This document shows positions 8,896-17,612 of a stretch of 64,000 nucleotides of DNA, piece after piece. A model generated the notes under the pieces. That model searched no databases. It saw only the letters and a program-made list of their open reading frames with translations, and was not told where the DNA came from. The stretch is from Phytopseudomonas seleniipraecipitans. GTDB lineage: Bacteria; Pseudomonadota; Gammaproteobacteria; Pseudomonadales; Pseudomonadaceae. The stretch is taken from NCBI RefSeq assembly GCF_900102335.1, contig NZ_FNBM01000011.1, positions 114,067 through 178,066 on the forward strand, given 5' to 3'. Each line of letters starts with the position of its first letter. The stretch's first letter is position 1. Made by a program: the position numbers and the translations under genes.

Positions 8896-11097
8896 ATGCA
8901 AAATGACCTCGATCAGCGACTCACTTCACTCAATCCAGCCCAGCACCATGCGGTTACCACGCCGCCTGGTCATCAGTTGGTGCTGGCCGGTGCCGGCTCC
9001 GGCAAGACCCGCGTGCTGGTGCACCGCATCGCCTTTCTGATCCAGCGCCTGGACGTCTCGCCGCACAGCATTCTGTCGGTGACCTTCACCAACAAGGCAG
9101 CGGCCGAGATGCGTCATCGCATCGAAGACGTGCTCGGGCAGAGCCCGGCTGGCATGTGGGTGGGTACCTTCCACGGCCTGGCGCACCGCCTGCTGCGCGC
9201 CCATTGGCGTGAGGCCAATCTGGCCGAGAACTTCCAGATTCTCGACTCCGACGACCAGCAGCGTCTGGTCAAGCGGGTGATTCGCGAGCTGGGCCTGGAT
9301 GAGCAGCGCTGGCCGGCCAAGCAGGCGCAGTGGTTCATCAACGGGCAGAAGGACGAAGGCGTGCGCCCGGCCGGCATCCAGGCCAGCGGCGATCTGTTCC
9401 TGGCGACCATGCGCAGCATCTACGAAGCCTACGAGGCCGCCTGTGCGCGTGCCGGGGTCATTGATTTCGCCGAGCTGCTGCTGCGCGCCCTCGACCTGTG
9501 GCGCAACAATGCCGGCCTGCTGGAGCACTATCAGCGCCGCTTCCGGCACATCCTGGTGGACGAATTCCAGGACACCAACGCCGTGCAGTACGCCTGGCTG
9601 CGCTTTCTTGCCAAGGGCGGCGAAAGCCTCATGGTGGTGGGCGACGACGACCAGTCGATCTACGGCTGGCGTGGTGCGAAGATCGAGAACATCCAGCAGT
9701 TCGACAGCGACTTCGCCGATGCCGAGATCATCCGTCTGGAGCAGAACTACCGCTCTACGGCGAACATCCTCAATGCGGCCAACGCGCTGATCGCCAACAA
9801 CCAGGGCCGCCTAGGCAAAGAGCTGCGCACCGATGTCGGCGATGGTGAGCTGATCAGCCTGTATGCGGCCTTCAACGAGCATGACGAAGCCCGCTACGTG
9901 GTGGAAACCATCGAGGACGCGCTGCGCAAGGACGGCCTCAAGCGCAGCGAAATCGCCATTCTGTATCGCTCCAACGCCCAGTCTCGGGTGCTGGAAGAAG
10001 CGCTGCTGCGCGAGAAGATTCCCTACCGCATCTACGGCGGCCAGCGCTTCTTCGAGCGTGCCGAGATCAAGAACGCCATGGCTTACCTGCGCCTGATCCA
10101 CCAGCGCGGCAACGACGCGGCGCTGGAGCGGGTGATCAACGTGCCGGCACGCGGCATTGGCGAGAAGACGGTGGAAACCCTGCGCCAGTTCGCCCGGGCC
10201 AACGAGCTGTCGATGTGGGCGGCGCTGCACGAAGCGGTCGGCACCAAGGTCGTCAGTGGGCGTGCCGCCAGTGCCCTGAATGCCTTCGTCGAGCTGGTCG
10301 ACACGCTGGCCCTGAAAGTCGAGGGCATGCAGCTGCACAGCATGGCGCAGCTGGTCATCGAGCAATCCGGCCTGCTCGCCTATCATCGCGACGAAAAGGG
10401 TGAGAAGGCCCAGGCTAGGGTGGAAAACCTTGAGGAACTGGTGTCCGCCGCGCGCGCCTTCGACTCCTACGAGGGCGAAGACGGTGACGAAGAACAGACG
10501 CCGTTGGCCGCGTTTCTCGGCCACGCCTCGCTGGAGGCCGGCGACACCCAGGCCGCCGAGAACGAAGACAGCATCCAGCTGATGACCCTGCACAGCGCCA
10601 AGGGCTTGGAATTCCCACGGGTATTCCTGGTGGGTATGGAAGAAGGCCTGTTCCCCCACAAGATGAGCCTGGAAGAGCCCGGCCGCCTGGAAGAGGAACG
10701 CCGCCTGGCTTATGTCGGTATCACTCGCGCCATGCACAACCTGGTGATCAGCTACGCGGAAACTCGCCGCCTGTATGGCAACGAGACCTACAACAAGGTG
10801 TCGCGTTTCGTACGCGAAGTGCCGCCGCATCTGCTTCAGGAAGTGCGCCTGTCGAACAGCGTCAGCCGGCCTTACGGCAGCGGCAACCGCAGCATGAGTG
10901 GCAGCAGCCTGTTCGCCGGCAGCGCCGTGCCGGACACGCCGTTCAACCTCGGCCAGCGCGTGCAGCACTCACTGTTCGGCGAGGGCACCATTCTCAACTT
11001 CGAAGGCTCGGGCCCACAGGCACGGGTGCAGGTGAATTTCGAGAGCGAGGGCAGCAAGTGGCTGATGCTGGCCTACGCGAAGCTCGAGGCTATCTAA
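8896..11097 (+). CDS. uvrD: ATP-dependent DNA helicase II UvrD
   Basis: A superfamily 1A 3'-5' helicase (733 residues, usual length) that displaces UvrB-bound oligonucleotide in nucleotide excision repair and unwinds the nicked strand in mismatch repair. Walker A is GAGSGKT around residues 32-38. The DExx box is DEFQD at 222-226, followed by GDDDQSIYGWRGA. Later helicase motifs are visible as LEQNYRS, LMTLHSAKGLEFP and EERRLAYVGITRA. The C-terminal LGQRVQHSLFGEGTI tail is the UvrD-type Tudor-like end, which separates it from Rep. No Shine-Dalgarno precedes the ATG; see the promoter entry. It is divergent from cdiB across 194 bp. Confidence 0.97.
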   Translation: MQNDLDQRLTSLNPAQHHAVTTPPGHQLVLAGAGSGKTRVLVHRIAFLIQRLDVSPHSILSVTFTNKAAAEMRHRIEDVLGQSPAGMWVGTFHGLAHRLLRAHWREANLAENFQILDSDDQQRLVKRVIRELGLDEQRWPAKQAQWFINGQKDEGVRPAGIQASGDLFLATMRSIYEAYEAACARAGVIDFAELLLRALDLWRNNAGLLEHYQRRFRHILVDEFQDTNAVQYAWLRFLAKGGESLMVVGDDDQSIYGWRGAKIENIQQFDSDFADAEIIRLEQNYRSTANILNAANALIANNQGRLGKELRTDVGDGELISLYAAFNEHDEARYVVETIEDALRKDGLKRSEIAILYRSNAQSRVLEEALLREKIPYRIYGGQRFFERAEIKNAMAYLRLIHQRGNDAALERVINVPARGIGEKTVETLRQFARANELSMWAALHEAVGTKVVSGRAASALNAFVELVDTLALKVEGMQLHSMAQLVIEQSGLLAYHRDEKGEKAQARVENLEELVSAARAFDSYEGEDGDEEQTPLAAFLGHASLEAGDTQAAENEDSIQLMTLHSAKGLEFPRVFLVGMEEGLFPHKMSLEEPGRLEEERRLAYVGITRAMHNLVISYAETRRLYGNETYNKVSRFVREVPPHLLQEVRLSNSVSRPYGSGNRSMSGSSLFAGSAVPDTPFNLGQRVQHSLFGEGTILNFEGSGPQARVQVNFESEGSKWLMLAYAKLEAI

Positions 11098-11113
11098 GGA
11101 GTCTGCTCAAAGA

Positions 11114-11291
11114 CAGCTGCGCGTCGGCCCTGCTGCTTTGAAATCAGGCTGGATTGCCAGCCCAGTCGCAAAGCCGCTTGCGGCTAACGCACTTTAGTGC
11201 GGCCCGAACGGGCGAGCGAAGCGAGTAATGCTCATGGACAACAGTACACTCCGCTTCCTCGCCTGATTTCGCCTTGCATGGCTCTAACTCG
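11114..11291 (+). repeat. dispersed intergenic repeat, copy A, with hairpin cassette
   Basis: Blocks here also occur, in inverse orientation, in the element at 49461-49629: a 20-nt block at 11114-11133, AATGCTCATG-ACAACAGTACA from 11227, CCGCTTCCTCGCCTG, and GCCTTGCATGGCTCTA at 11271-11286. Relative to that copy this one carries about 73 extra bases between the first two blocks. The extra DNA contains successive short inverted repeats, GCCG/CGGC (11173-11184), CGCAC/GTGCG (11188-11201) and GCCCG/CGGGC (11202-11213). No open frame is apparent. Confidence 0.7.
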
Positions 11292-11379
11292 AAAGCCTTT
11301 GAGAAGACTCACTGAAATTCGTGGCGCAAATCTTTTAATAAATACGGGCACGCTGCTCAACACCCCAAGGGAGAACACG

Positions 11380-12477
11380 ATGAACCGCCGTAAACTGTTC
11401 GGCGCCGCTGTGGCGCTGCTCGCTGCCATCGGCCTGGCCGGCTGCAAGGAAGAAACCCCTGCTGCCCAGCAAAGCGCCCCGGCTGCAAAGGCTGAAACCT
11501 TCCACTGGAAGATGGTCACCTCGTGGCCGAAGAACTATCCAGGCCTGGGCACCGCTGCCGAGCGCCTGGCCGAGCGTATCAACGCCATGAGCGCCGGGCG
11601 CCTGACCGTCAAGGTGTACGCCGCTGGTGAGCTTGTACCCGCGCTGGAAGTGTTCGATGCCGTATCCCGCGGCACTGCCGAAATGGGTCACGGCACGCCG
11701 TATTACTGGAAGGGCAAAGTACCGGCCGCACAGTTCTTCTCCTCGGTACCGTTCGGTCTGTCGACCCTGGAAATGAACGCCTGGTTGAGCAAGGGCGGCG
11801 GCCAGGCCCTGTGGGACGAAACGTACGCGCCGTACGGCGTGAAGCCGCTGTCGGCGGGTAACACCACCATGCAGATGGGTGGCTGGTACAACAAGGAAAT
11901 CAACTCGCTGGACGACATCAAGGGCCTGAAAATCCGTATGCCGGGCCTGGGCGGCGAAGTGTGGAGCAAGCTCGGCGCGATCACCGTCAACCTGCCAGGC
12001 GGCGAGATTTTCACCGCTCTGCAAACGCGCGCCATCGATGCAACAGACTGGGTCAGCCCGTACAACGACCTGGCCTTCGGCCTGCATAAGGCTGCCAAGT
12101 ACTACTACTTCCCGGGCTGGCAAGAGCCGCAGGCAGTGGTCGAGTCCATGGTCAACCAGAAGGCGTTTGACAGCCTGCCGGCCGACCTGCAGGCCATCGT
12201 GGTCGAAGCCGCTCGCGCCGCAACGCTGGACATGATGGACGACTACGTCTTCCACAATGCCAAGTCGCTGATCCAGCTGAAGGAACAGGGCGTGCCGATC
12301 AAGCGCTTCCCTGACGACGTGCTGGACGCCATGAAGCGTGAATCGCAGGCTGTGCTCGAAGACCTGGCCAGCCAGAACGACCTCAACGGCCGCATCTGGA
12401 AGTCGATGAAGACCTTCCAGGATGAAGTCACGCCAATGAGCGCAGTGACCGAGCAAGAACTGTACAACTGGCGCTGA
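11380..12477 (+). CDS. TRAP transporter substrate-binding protein, DctP family (lipoprotein)
   Basis: A 365-residue extracytoplasmic solute receptor of a tripartite ATP-independent periplasmic transporter. The ATG at 11380 is chosen because AAGGGAG lies 6 bases upstream and the product opens with a lipoprotein signal (MNRRKLFGAAVALLAAIGLAGC, lipobox LAGC). A longer frame begins at 11197 but lacks these signs. The body has the DctP-family pattern: a ligand loop region around TPYYWKGK and a long helix near DIKGLKIRMPGLGGEVW, where the Arg of the IRMPG motif binds the ligand carboxylate in the family. No permease genes adjoin it, so it is an orphan receptor here. The substrate is unknown; keto- or hydroxy-acids are typical. 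Confidence 0.9.
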   Translation: MNRRKLFGAAVALLAAIGLAGCKEETPAAQQSAPAAKAETFHWKMVTSWPKNYPGLGTAAERLAERINAMSAGRLTVKVYAAGELVPALEVFDAVSRGTAEMGHGTPYYWKGKVPAAQFFSSVPFGLSTLEMNAWLSKGGGQALWDETYAPYGVKPLSAGNTTMQMGGWYNKEINSLDDIKGLKIRMPGLGGEVWSKLGAITVNLPGGEIFTALQTRAIDATDWVSPYNDLAFGLHKAAKYYYFPGWQEPQAVVESMVNQKAFDSLPADLQAIVVEAARAATLDMMDDYVFHNAKSLIQLKEQGVPIKRFPDDVLDAMKRESQAVLEDLASQNDLNGRIWKSMKTFQDEVTPMSAVTEQELYNWR

Positions 12478-12559
12478 GTCAGCAGCGGCCTTGCCGGGCG
12501 AGCTGAATGGCTCACCCGGCTACTGCAGCCGGTCGCCACCAAAACCTCAAGCAGCACTG

Positions 12560-12583
12560 AAACGGAACCTGCGGGTTCCGTTT
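12560..12583 (+). terminator. probable terminator after TRAP receptor gene
   Basis: A perfect 10-bp stem (AAACGGAACC / GGTTCCGTTT) with loop TGCG lies 83 bp after the stop. Only a short T run (TTTCTC) follows, so the hairpin may be a processing or stability element instead. Confidence 0.6.
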
Positions 12584-12722
12584 CTCGTCCACTCTTCTGA
12601 TTGCCTCACACAGCGCCAGCCGCTGCGCTGGGCAAAAGCTCGAAACATTCTGTTGCTGGTCATGCCGACCCGCCACGGGCAAGATGCCCGTCAGTGTTTC
12701 AACAACCAAGAGAAAACCGATA

Positions 12723-13580
12723 ATGCAGCGTTTCCTCAGCATCGCCCTGGTAGTTTGCCTGGGCCTGTCGTTCAGTTTGACTGCCGACGCCAAGCGTATG
12801 GGCGGCGGCAAATCCTTTGGCTCTGCGCCGAGCCACCAGACTCGCCAGGCCGCACCGCCTTCGCAACCTAACGCCAATGCTGCTGCGCCAGGCCGTACCC
12901 CGGCTGCCGCCAGCGGTGCATCGCGCTGGCTCGGCCCGCTGGCTGGCCTGGCTGCCGGTGGCCTGTTGGCTTCGATGTTCATGGGTGACGGCTTCGAAGG
13001 CCTGCAGATCATGGACATGCTGATCTTCGGCCTGATCGCCTTCCTGCTGTTCCGCTTCCTGGCCGCTCGTCGCCAGAAGCAGCAGCCGAATGTGGCCGCC
13101 GCCGGTGGTGCGCCGTTCCAGCGTGAAGCGCATGGCCAGCCACAACCGGCACAGCCGTCGATCTTCGGTGGCAGCAGCGCCGCTGCGATCAAACCGGTGA
13201 TCAACGCACCGGCCTGGTTCAACGAGGAAAGCTTCATCAATGCTGGTCGTGAGCACTTCCTGAGCCTGCAGCAGCATTGGGACGCGAACGAGATGGACAA
13301 GATCGCCGAGTTCGTGACCCCGCAACTGCTCGAGTTCCTCAAGCGCGAGCGTGCCGATCTGGGTGAAGGCTTCCAGTCCACCTATATCGACAACCTCGAC
13401 GTGCAGCTGGACGGTGTCGACGACCACACCGACAAGACCATTGCCACGCTGACCTTCAGCGGTGTGTCGAAGACTTCGCGTTTCGACCAGGGCGAAGTGT
13501 TCAGCGAGAGCTGGCGCCTCGAGCGCGCGACGGGCGACAACCAGCCTTGGCTGGTCGCCGGTATCCGCCAGAACGGCTGA
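12723..13580 (+). CDS. Tim44-domain membrane protein
   Basis: A 285-residue protein with a signal/anchor sequence (MQRFLSIALVVCLGLSFSLTADA), a Gly/Ser/Pro/Ala-rich linker, two hydrophobic segments (about residues 61-80 and 93-116), a second low-complexity linker, and a C-terminal Tim44-like domain from about residue 160 (WFNEESFINAGREHFLSLQQHWD). In mitochondria this fold tethers Hsp70 to the translocase; the bacterial proteins are uncharacterised membrane-associated proteins. The ATG at 12723 starts the signal peptide and is preferred over the longer frame from 12684. Confidence 0.85.
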   Translation: MQRFLSIALVVCLGLSFSLTADAKRMGGGKSFGSAPSHQTRQAAPPSQPNANAAAPGRTPAAASGASRWLGPLAGLAAGGLLASMFMGDGFEGLQIMDMLIFGLIAFLLFRFLAARRQKQQPNVAAAGGAPFQREAHGQPQPAQPSIFGGSSAAAIKPVINAPAWFNEESFINAGREHFLSLQQHWDANEMDKIAEFVTPQLLEFLKRERADLGEGFQSTYIDNLDVQLDGVDDHTDKTIATLTFSGVSKTSRFDQGEVFSESWRLERATGDNQPWLVAGIRQNG

Positions 13581-13595
13581 TCACCACGCGTTATG

Positions 13596-13626
13596 AAAAC
13601 CCGGGTTTGCCCGGGTTTTTTGTTTT
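13596..13626 (+). terminator. intrinsic terminator after Tim44-domain gene
   Basis: An 8-bp stem AACCCGGG/CCCGGGTT (13598-13617) is followed by a T-rich run, 18 bp after the stop codon. This is a textbook Rho-independent terminator. Confidence 0.9.
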
Positions 13627-13866
13627 TCAGCGCCCGTGTGCTGGCCCTCTCACTGCGCTCAGGCGCTACGGTCACACCGAACAGCATGTTGTGATCGCCC
13701 GAGGGATGTGGCGTTTTGCCTTTTTCCGACTTGTGACTATTTTCCATTCAGCGTAAAACGCTGCGCTATCACCCGAGCATCGAGTCCGACAGGCGCAAAC
13801 CAAACGCCTGGCGGTTTTTGTGTTCCAACACCCCTAGAGATTTACCGAGTTTCGCTGGAGCCGCCT

Positions 13867-14274
13867 GTGGAAGAAGTCATCGAACAACTGCGTGAACTGA
13901 ACGAACCCGTGCCGGTGCCCCTCGAGCTGCCGGATGAAGAGCTGCTGGTGGAGATCGAGGAGCAGATCCTCATCAACCTGCCGTTCGAGTTGCGCGAGTT
14001 CCTGCTCAAGGTCAGCGACGTGGTCTACGGCCGCCTGGAGCCGGTCACCGTCACCGACCCGCAGTCGCACACCTACCTGCCGGAAGTGGCCTCGGTCGCC
14101 TGGTCGCTAGGGGTCTCACGTGAACTGGTGCCGATCTGCGAAGACAACGGCAATTACTACTGCGTCGAACAGGACGGCACCGTGCTGCTGTGGGACGGCG
14201 AAGAAGAAGACCTCACCGACGACAGCTGGGATTCGGTCTGGCACTGGGTGCGTGAGGTCTGGCTGGAGGAGTGA
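13867..14274 (+). CDS. SMI1/KNR4-family protein
   Basis: A 135-residue acidic soluble protein. The GTG at 13867 is chosen because GGAG lies 6 bases upstream; the frame is open further 5' but that part runs back through the preceding intergenic DNA. The SMI1/KNR4 pattern is visible as LPFELREFLLKVSD near residues 37-51 and the acidic end LWDGEEEDLTDDSWDSVWHWVREVW. The family contains many immunity proteins of bacterial toxin systems, but no toxin gene adjoins this one, and close relatives in Pseudomonas are stand-alone genes. Function unknown. Confidence 0.85.
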   Translation: MEEVIEQLRELNEPVPVPLELPDEELLVEIEEQILINLPFELREFLLKVSDVVYGRLEPVTVTDPQSHTYLPEVASVAWSLGVSRELVPICEDNGNYYCVEQDGTVLLWDGEEEDLTDDSWDSVWHWVREVWLEE

Positions 14275-14307
14275 TCGCTCGCTCCCCAAGGGCACAGCGG
14301 CTGCTTT

Positions 14308-14383
14308 CGTAGCCCGTGCTGAGCGTAGCGACACGCGGGGAATACAGCCCTGGGTATCGCTTCGCTCAACGCCAGGCTACGGG
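14308..14383 (+). repeat. dispersed TAGCCTGGG-type inverted repeat
   Basis: Two divergent half-units in inverse orientation (CGTAGCCCGTGCTGAGCGTAG ... CTTCGCTCAACGCCAGGCTACGGG, here shown in two parts). It belongs to the same family as the repeats at 16630, 36553, 37344 and 57233. Confidence 0.7.
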
Positions 14384-14395
14384 TTTACATACAAG

Positions 14396-14417
14396 AAGGG
14401 CGCCTATTGGCGCCCTT
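14396..14417. terminator. hairpin between convergent genes
   Basis: A perfect 9-bp stem AAGGGCGCC/GGCGCCCTT with loop TATT lies between the convergent SMI1-family gene and the antiporter gene, 6 bp beyond the latter's stop. It probably ends the minus-strand transcript, though the T run is poor on both sides. Confidence 0.65.
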
Positions 14418-14423
14418 GTCGTT

Positions 14424-16187
14424 TCAGTGATGCCCAGGTGTATCGGGCTTGTCGAGCGTCTCGAACAGGGCGATCTGCAGGCGCGTGTGCACGCGGATGA
14501 ACCAGCGCCACAGCACGGCCACCACACCGGCGGCGACGACACCGACCAGTAGCAGCATGTCGTTGGACGGCAGGATGCTCGACGACAGCGCCGTCAGCAG
14601 CACCATGATGCCGACCAGCGAGAGCAGCGGAATCACCTCGGAAATCACCTTGCGCACCCGCGCCGTATGGCGACCGGCCTTCTCCTGGCGCACGCCCATC
14701 TCGGCGAGCAGCATGGAAAGCGCCTTGATCTTGCGGTACGCCGCGATCAGGCACGGCAGCGACAGGATCAGCGCCGCGCCCCAGATCACTGCCTTGCGCA
14801 GGTTTTCCTGATCGAGCCATTGAGCCAGCCAGGCGCCGATCTGGGTGGCAAAGAAGGCGATGCCAAGGAAGATCGCCACCACGAACGCCAGGTTGACCAG
14901 CACCTGCAGGACGATCTTGCGGATCATCCCCGCCAGGATCGCACCCTGGCCTTGCGGCTGGATGCTGCGCAGCCACTCGCCGTACAACGAGAACACCCGC
15001 GACACGCGCTGCGGCATGACCTTGCCGAGACTCACCGCCAGCGGATCCGCCGAGCGGATCAGGTACGGCGTGGTCAGGGTGGTGATCACCGACACGGCAA
15101 CCGCTACCGGGTAGAGGAAGTCGCTGGTCACCTGCAGGGTCATGCCCAGGGTAGCGATGATGAAAGAGAACTCGCCGATCTGCGACAGGCCCATGCCGAC
15201 GCGCAGCGAAGTACGCCCGTCGTTGCCAGCGATGAAGGAGCCCACGCTGCACGAAACCACCTTGCCGACGATCACGGCCACGGTAATCACGGCGATCGGC
15301 CAGGCATATTCGACCAGCACGTTGGGGTCGAGCAGCAAGCCGATGGCGACGAAGAAGATCGCGCTGAACATGTCGCGCACCGGCTCGACCAGACGCTCGA
15401 TCTGCACCAACTGGCGCGACTCGGCCATGATCGCGCCGATCAGGAAGGCGCCCAGCACCATGCTGTATTCGAGCTTGACCACCAGCAGGCAGAAGCCGAA
15501 GCACATGCCCAGCACCGCCACCAGCAGCATCTCATTGCTTTCGAACTTGGCCACGTAAGCGAGGATGCGCGGCACCAGGATGATGCCGATGACCAAGGCG
15601 ACGATCATGAACAGCGACAGCTTGCCGACGGTGGCGAACACCTCGCCGGTTTCCACACTGCCGCTCAGGGCGATACCGGACAGCAACGCGATGATGCCGA
15701 TGCCGAGGATGTCCTCGACGATCAGCACCCCGAAGATCAGCTGTGCGAAGCGCTCGTTCTTCATCTTCAGGTCGCCGAGCGCCTTGATGATGATGGTCGT
15801 CGAGGAAATCGCCAGGATCGCACCGAGGAACAGCGAATCCATGGTGCTCCAGCCGAAGTAACGGCCGATCTCGAAACCGATCCAGATCATCAGGATGATT
15901 TCCAGGAACGCCGCGATGAAGGCCGTGGCTCCGACGTTGAATAGCTTGCGCAGGCTGAATTCCAGCCCCAGGCAGAACATCAGGAAGATCACCCCCAGCT
16001 CGGCGAGGGTGCGGATGGTCTCTTCATCGTGGATCAGGCCGAACGGCGGCGTGTGCGGGCCGATCAGGAAGCCGGCGAGGATGTAACCGAGCACCACCGG
16101 CTGCTTGAAGCGGTGGAACAGCACGGTGACCACCCCGGCCACCAGCATGATCACCGCTAGATCCTGGATGAAGCTGATGGCATGCAT
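14424..16187 (-). CDS. CPA2-family monovalent cation/proton antiporter (Kef-like, no RCK domain)
   Basis: A 587-residue inner-membrane exchanger. The N-terminal two thirds is a Na+/H+ exchanger domain of about twelve helices with family motifs GVIFLMFCLGLEFSLRKL (about residues 69-86), AISSTTIIIKAL and GLSQIGEFSFIIATLG. Instead of the cytosolic TrkA-N/RCK domain of KefB, KefC and YbaL it continues into two further hydrophobic pairs, a basic linker (KALSMLLAEMGVRQEKAGRH) and a short tail. Cation specificity cannot be read from sequence. A second CPA2 transporter of the YbaL type lies at 18281 on the other strand. Confidence 0.88.
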   Translation of the reverse strand: MHAISFIQDLAVIMLVAGVVTVLFHRFKQPVVLGYILAGFLIGPHTPPFGLIHDEETIRTLAELGVIFLMFCLGLEFSLRKLFNVGATAFIAAFLEIILMIWIGFEIGRYFGWSTMDSLFLGAILAISSTTIIIKALGDLKMKNERFAQLIFGVLIVEDILGIGIIALLSGIALSGSVETGEVFATVGKLSLFMIVALVIGIILVPRILAYVAKFESNEMLLVAVLGMCFGFCLLVVKLEYSMVLGAFLIGAIMAESRQLVQIERLVEPVRDMFSAIFFVAIGLLLDPNVLVEYAWPIAVITVAVIVGKVVSCSVGSFIAGNDGRTSLRVGMGLSQIGEFSFIIATLGMTLQVTSDFLYPVAVAVSVITTLTTPYLIRSADPLAVSLGKVMPQRVSRVFSLYGEWLRSIQPQGQGAILAGMIRKIVLQVLVNLAFVVAIFLGIAFFATQIGAWLAQWLDQENLRKAVIWGAALILSLPCLIAAYRKIKALSMLLAEMGVRQEKAGRHTARVRKVISEVIPLLSLVGIMVLLTALSSSILPSNDMLLLVGVVAAGVVAVLWRWFIRVHTRLQIALFETLDKPDTPGHH

Positions 16188-16725
16188 GAGGAAACTGCTC
16201 CTTGTTTTGAGGCAGGCACAAGCGAGCTCGGGCGGCTGCTCGATGGCTCACGTGAGCCTGCTGAAGAATGGGGGTAATTGGCCCGTTGCTGGGCCACTTT
16301 GACCGCAGGTTAACATCCGAGCCGTACACGTCGCGACGTGGCAATATTCGGAAACATTTACCGCAAAGCGCACGCCGTACGCGGTTGTGCAGGTACCGCA
16401 AAAAGACGTCCGACGATGTTTTCAGGTCACCGCCAATGCATGCGACACCCTGATTCGACGGTTTGAATAAGCGCCCACCTTCGCGAGGAAACACCCATGA
16501 TCGGCAACAGCATCACCGAATCTGCACGCCGCTCATGATCTGAATCGGCGAGCAGGGCTGGCCCTGGTGCCTGAATCCGGTAGCGCCCTAGCTGGAGCTG
16601 GGTTGCTGACGATGGTGGCGGAGTGCCCATAGCCTGGGTTGAGCGCAGCGATACCCAGAGCAGCCATCCCACATGGCGTTGCACTCGACCGGGCTACCCA
16701 CGCCGGTGTTCCAGGCAGCGCCTGA
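16188..16725. other. 538-bp intergenic region without a supported gene
   Basis: No frame here has a convincing protein. An SD-like GAGGAAACACCC precedes an ATG at 16498, but that frame stops after 13 codons and is at most a gene remnant. A half-copy of the dispersed TAGCCTGGG repeat occupies 16630-16658. The rest shows nothing I can assign. Confidence 0.5.
16630..16658 (+). repeat. single half-unit of TAGCCTGGG repeat
   Basis: TAGCCTGGGTTGAGCGCAGC followed by GATACCCAG, identical over its length to the left half-unit of the repeats at 37344 and 57233. Unlike those it has no inverted partner. Confidence 0.75.
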
Positions 16726-17457
16726 TCAGCGCGCCTGCTGCTGCGGATCGGCGCTGACCTTCAGGTAATTGCCAGCCACGCTGATCCCGGCGCCGCCGTA
16801 TTGCTGGCACTGCGGGTCGAAGACTTCCAGCACGCGAATATCCAAGCCTTCGTGAAACAACTCGACGGCGCAGCCCTGAGGCAGATCCGCAGCCGTCAGT
16901 TGGTAATAGGCTTTCTCGCCCTGTAAGGCTCCTTGCAGCTCACCGATGGCGGCCGGACCGTATTCTTCGACCTTGGCGCCCGCGCGCAATGGTGAAAAAT
17001 GCGCCCGATAGCTGCCGTCTGGCTGACGGCTGATATCCAGGCTGCTCCACACTGCCGCTCCGGCGTAACGCAGATAGCGACCCTCCAGGCTGGCGCCAAG
17101 GGCCTGGTAATCCAGCGCCGCGGACACCGAGCGCAAATTGTGCCGGGTGGCCGTGCCGTGCATGCCGTCGTTCAGAGCCAGGTTCAACCATGCTCTTGCC
17201 TGACCTGACTGCTGAAGGCGCAGGCTGGTCACTACCAGATTGTTCAGGGCCAGCTCGCGGGCGGCGCTGTCTTGCGTTTGCTCGGCACGTCGCAGCTGAC
17301 GCTCGAAGGCCTCTGCAGCTTCTTCGTAACGTCCCGCCTGATAGGCTGCGGTGCCGGCCGAATTGCACAGGCTGACGGTGTCGCAGGGCTGCGGTGCGGC
17401 CTGGGCAATGCCGATCACAAGCGGCAGCAAGGCGCAGACAACAACGGTACGCTTCAT
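16726..17457 (-). CDS. exported protein with TPR-like N-terminal region
   Basis: A 243-residue protein not assigned to a characterised family. The ATG at 17457 is preceded by AAGGAA about 6 bases away and starts a clear signal peptide (MKRTVVVCALLPLVIGIAQA-AP). Residues about 28-95 (GTAAYQAGRYEEAAEAFERQL ... RELALNNLVVTSLRL, given in part) look like one or two TPR helices. The C-terminal half contains several Cys that could pair in the periplasm. It is monocistronic and divergent from the thioesterase gene. Function unknown. Confidence 0.75.
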   Translation of the reverse strand: MKRTVVVCALLPLVIGIAQAAPQPCDTVSLCNSAGTAAYQAGRYEEAAEAFERQLRRAEQTQDSAARELALNNLVVTSLRLQQSGQARAWLNLALNDGMHGTATRHNLRSVSAALDYQALGASLEGRYLRYAGAAVWSSLDISRQPDGSYRAHFSPLRAGAKVEEYGPAAIGELQGALQGEKAYYQLTAADLPQGCAVELFHEGLDIRVLEVFDPQCQQYGGAGISVAGNYLKVSADPQQQAR

Positions 17458-17612
17458 GGTGGCTTCCTTGTAAATGAACAAATGGGTCATGACGCTGAGA
17501 GTGAAATACCGGAGCATACGTTGCAGCAATCACGTACATAGACACAATCGACCAGCCAACGCCGCTCAGACGGTGGAAAATCGCGCCCCTTCAACCTGAT
17601 GAGCCAGACCCT

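Noticed and set aside
12478..12722. Possible small gene between TRAP receptor and Tim44 gene
   Set aside because: Frames are short and interrupted by the hairpin at 12560; no start signal.
14667..15944. 425-codon plus-strand frame
   Set aside because: Asp/His/Gln-rich mirror of the antiporter's membrane helices; no domain.
16498..16539. Short frame MIGNSITESARRS with SD-like sequence
   Set aside because: Only 13 codons; possible remnant or leader, no support for function.
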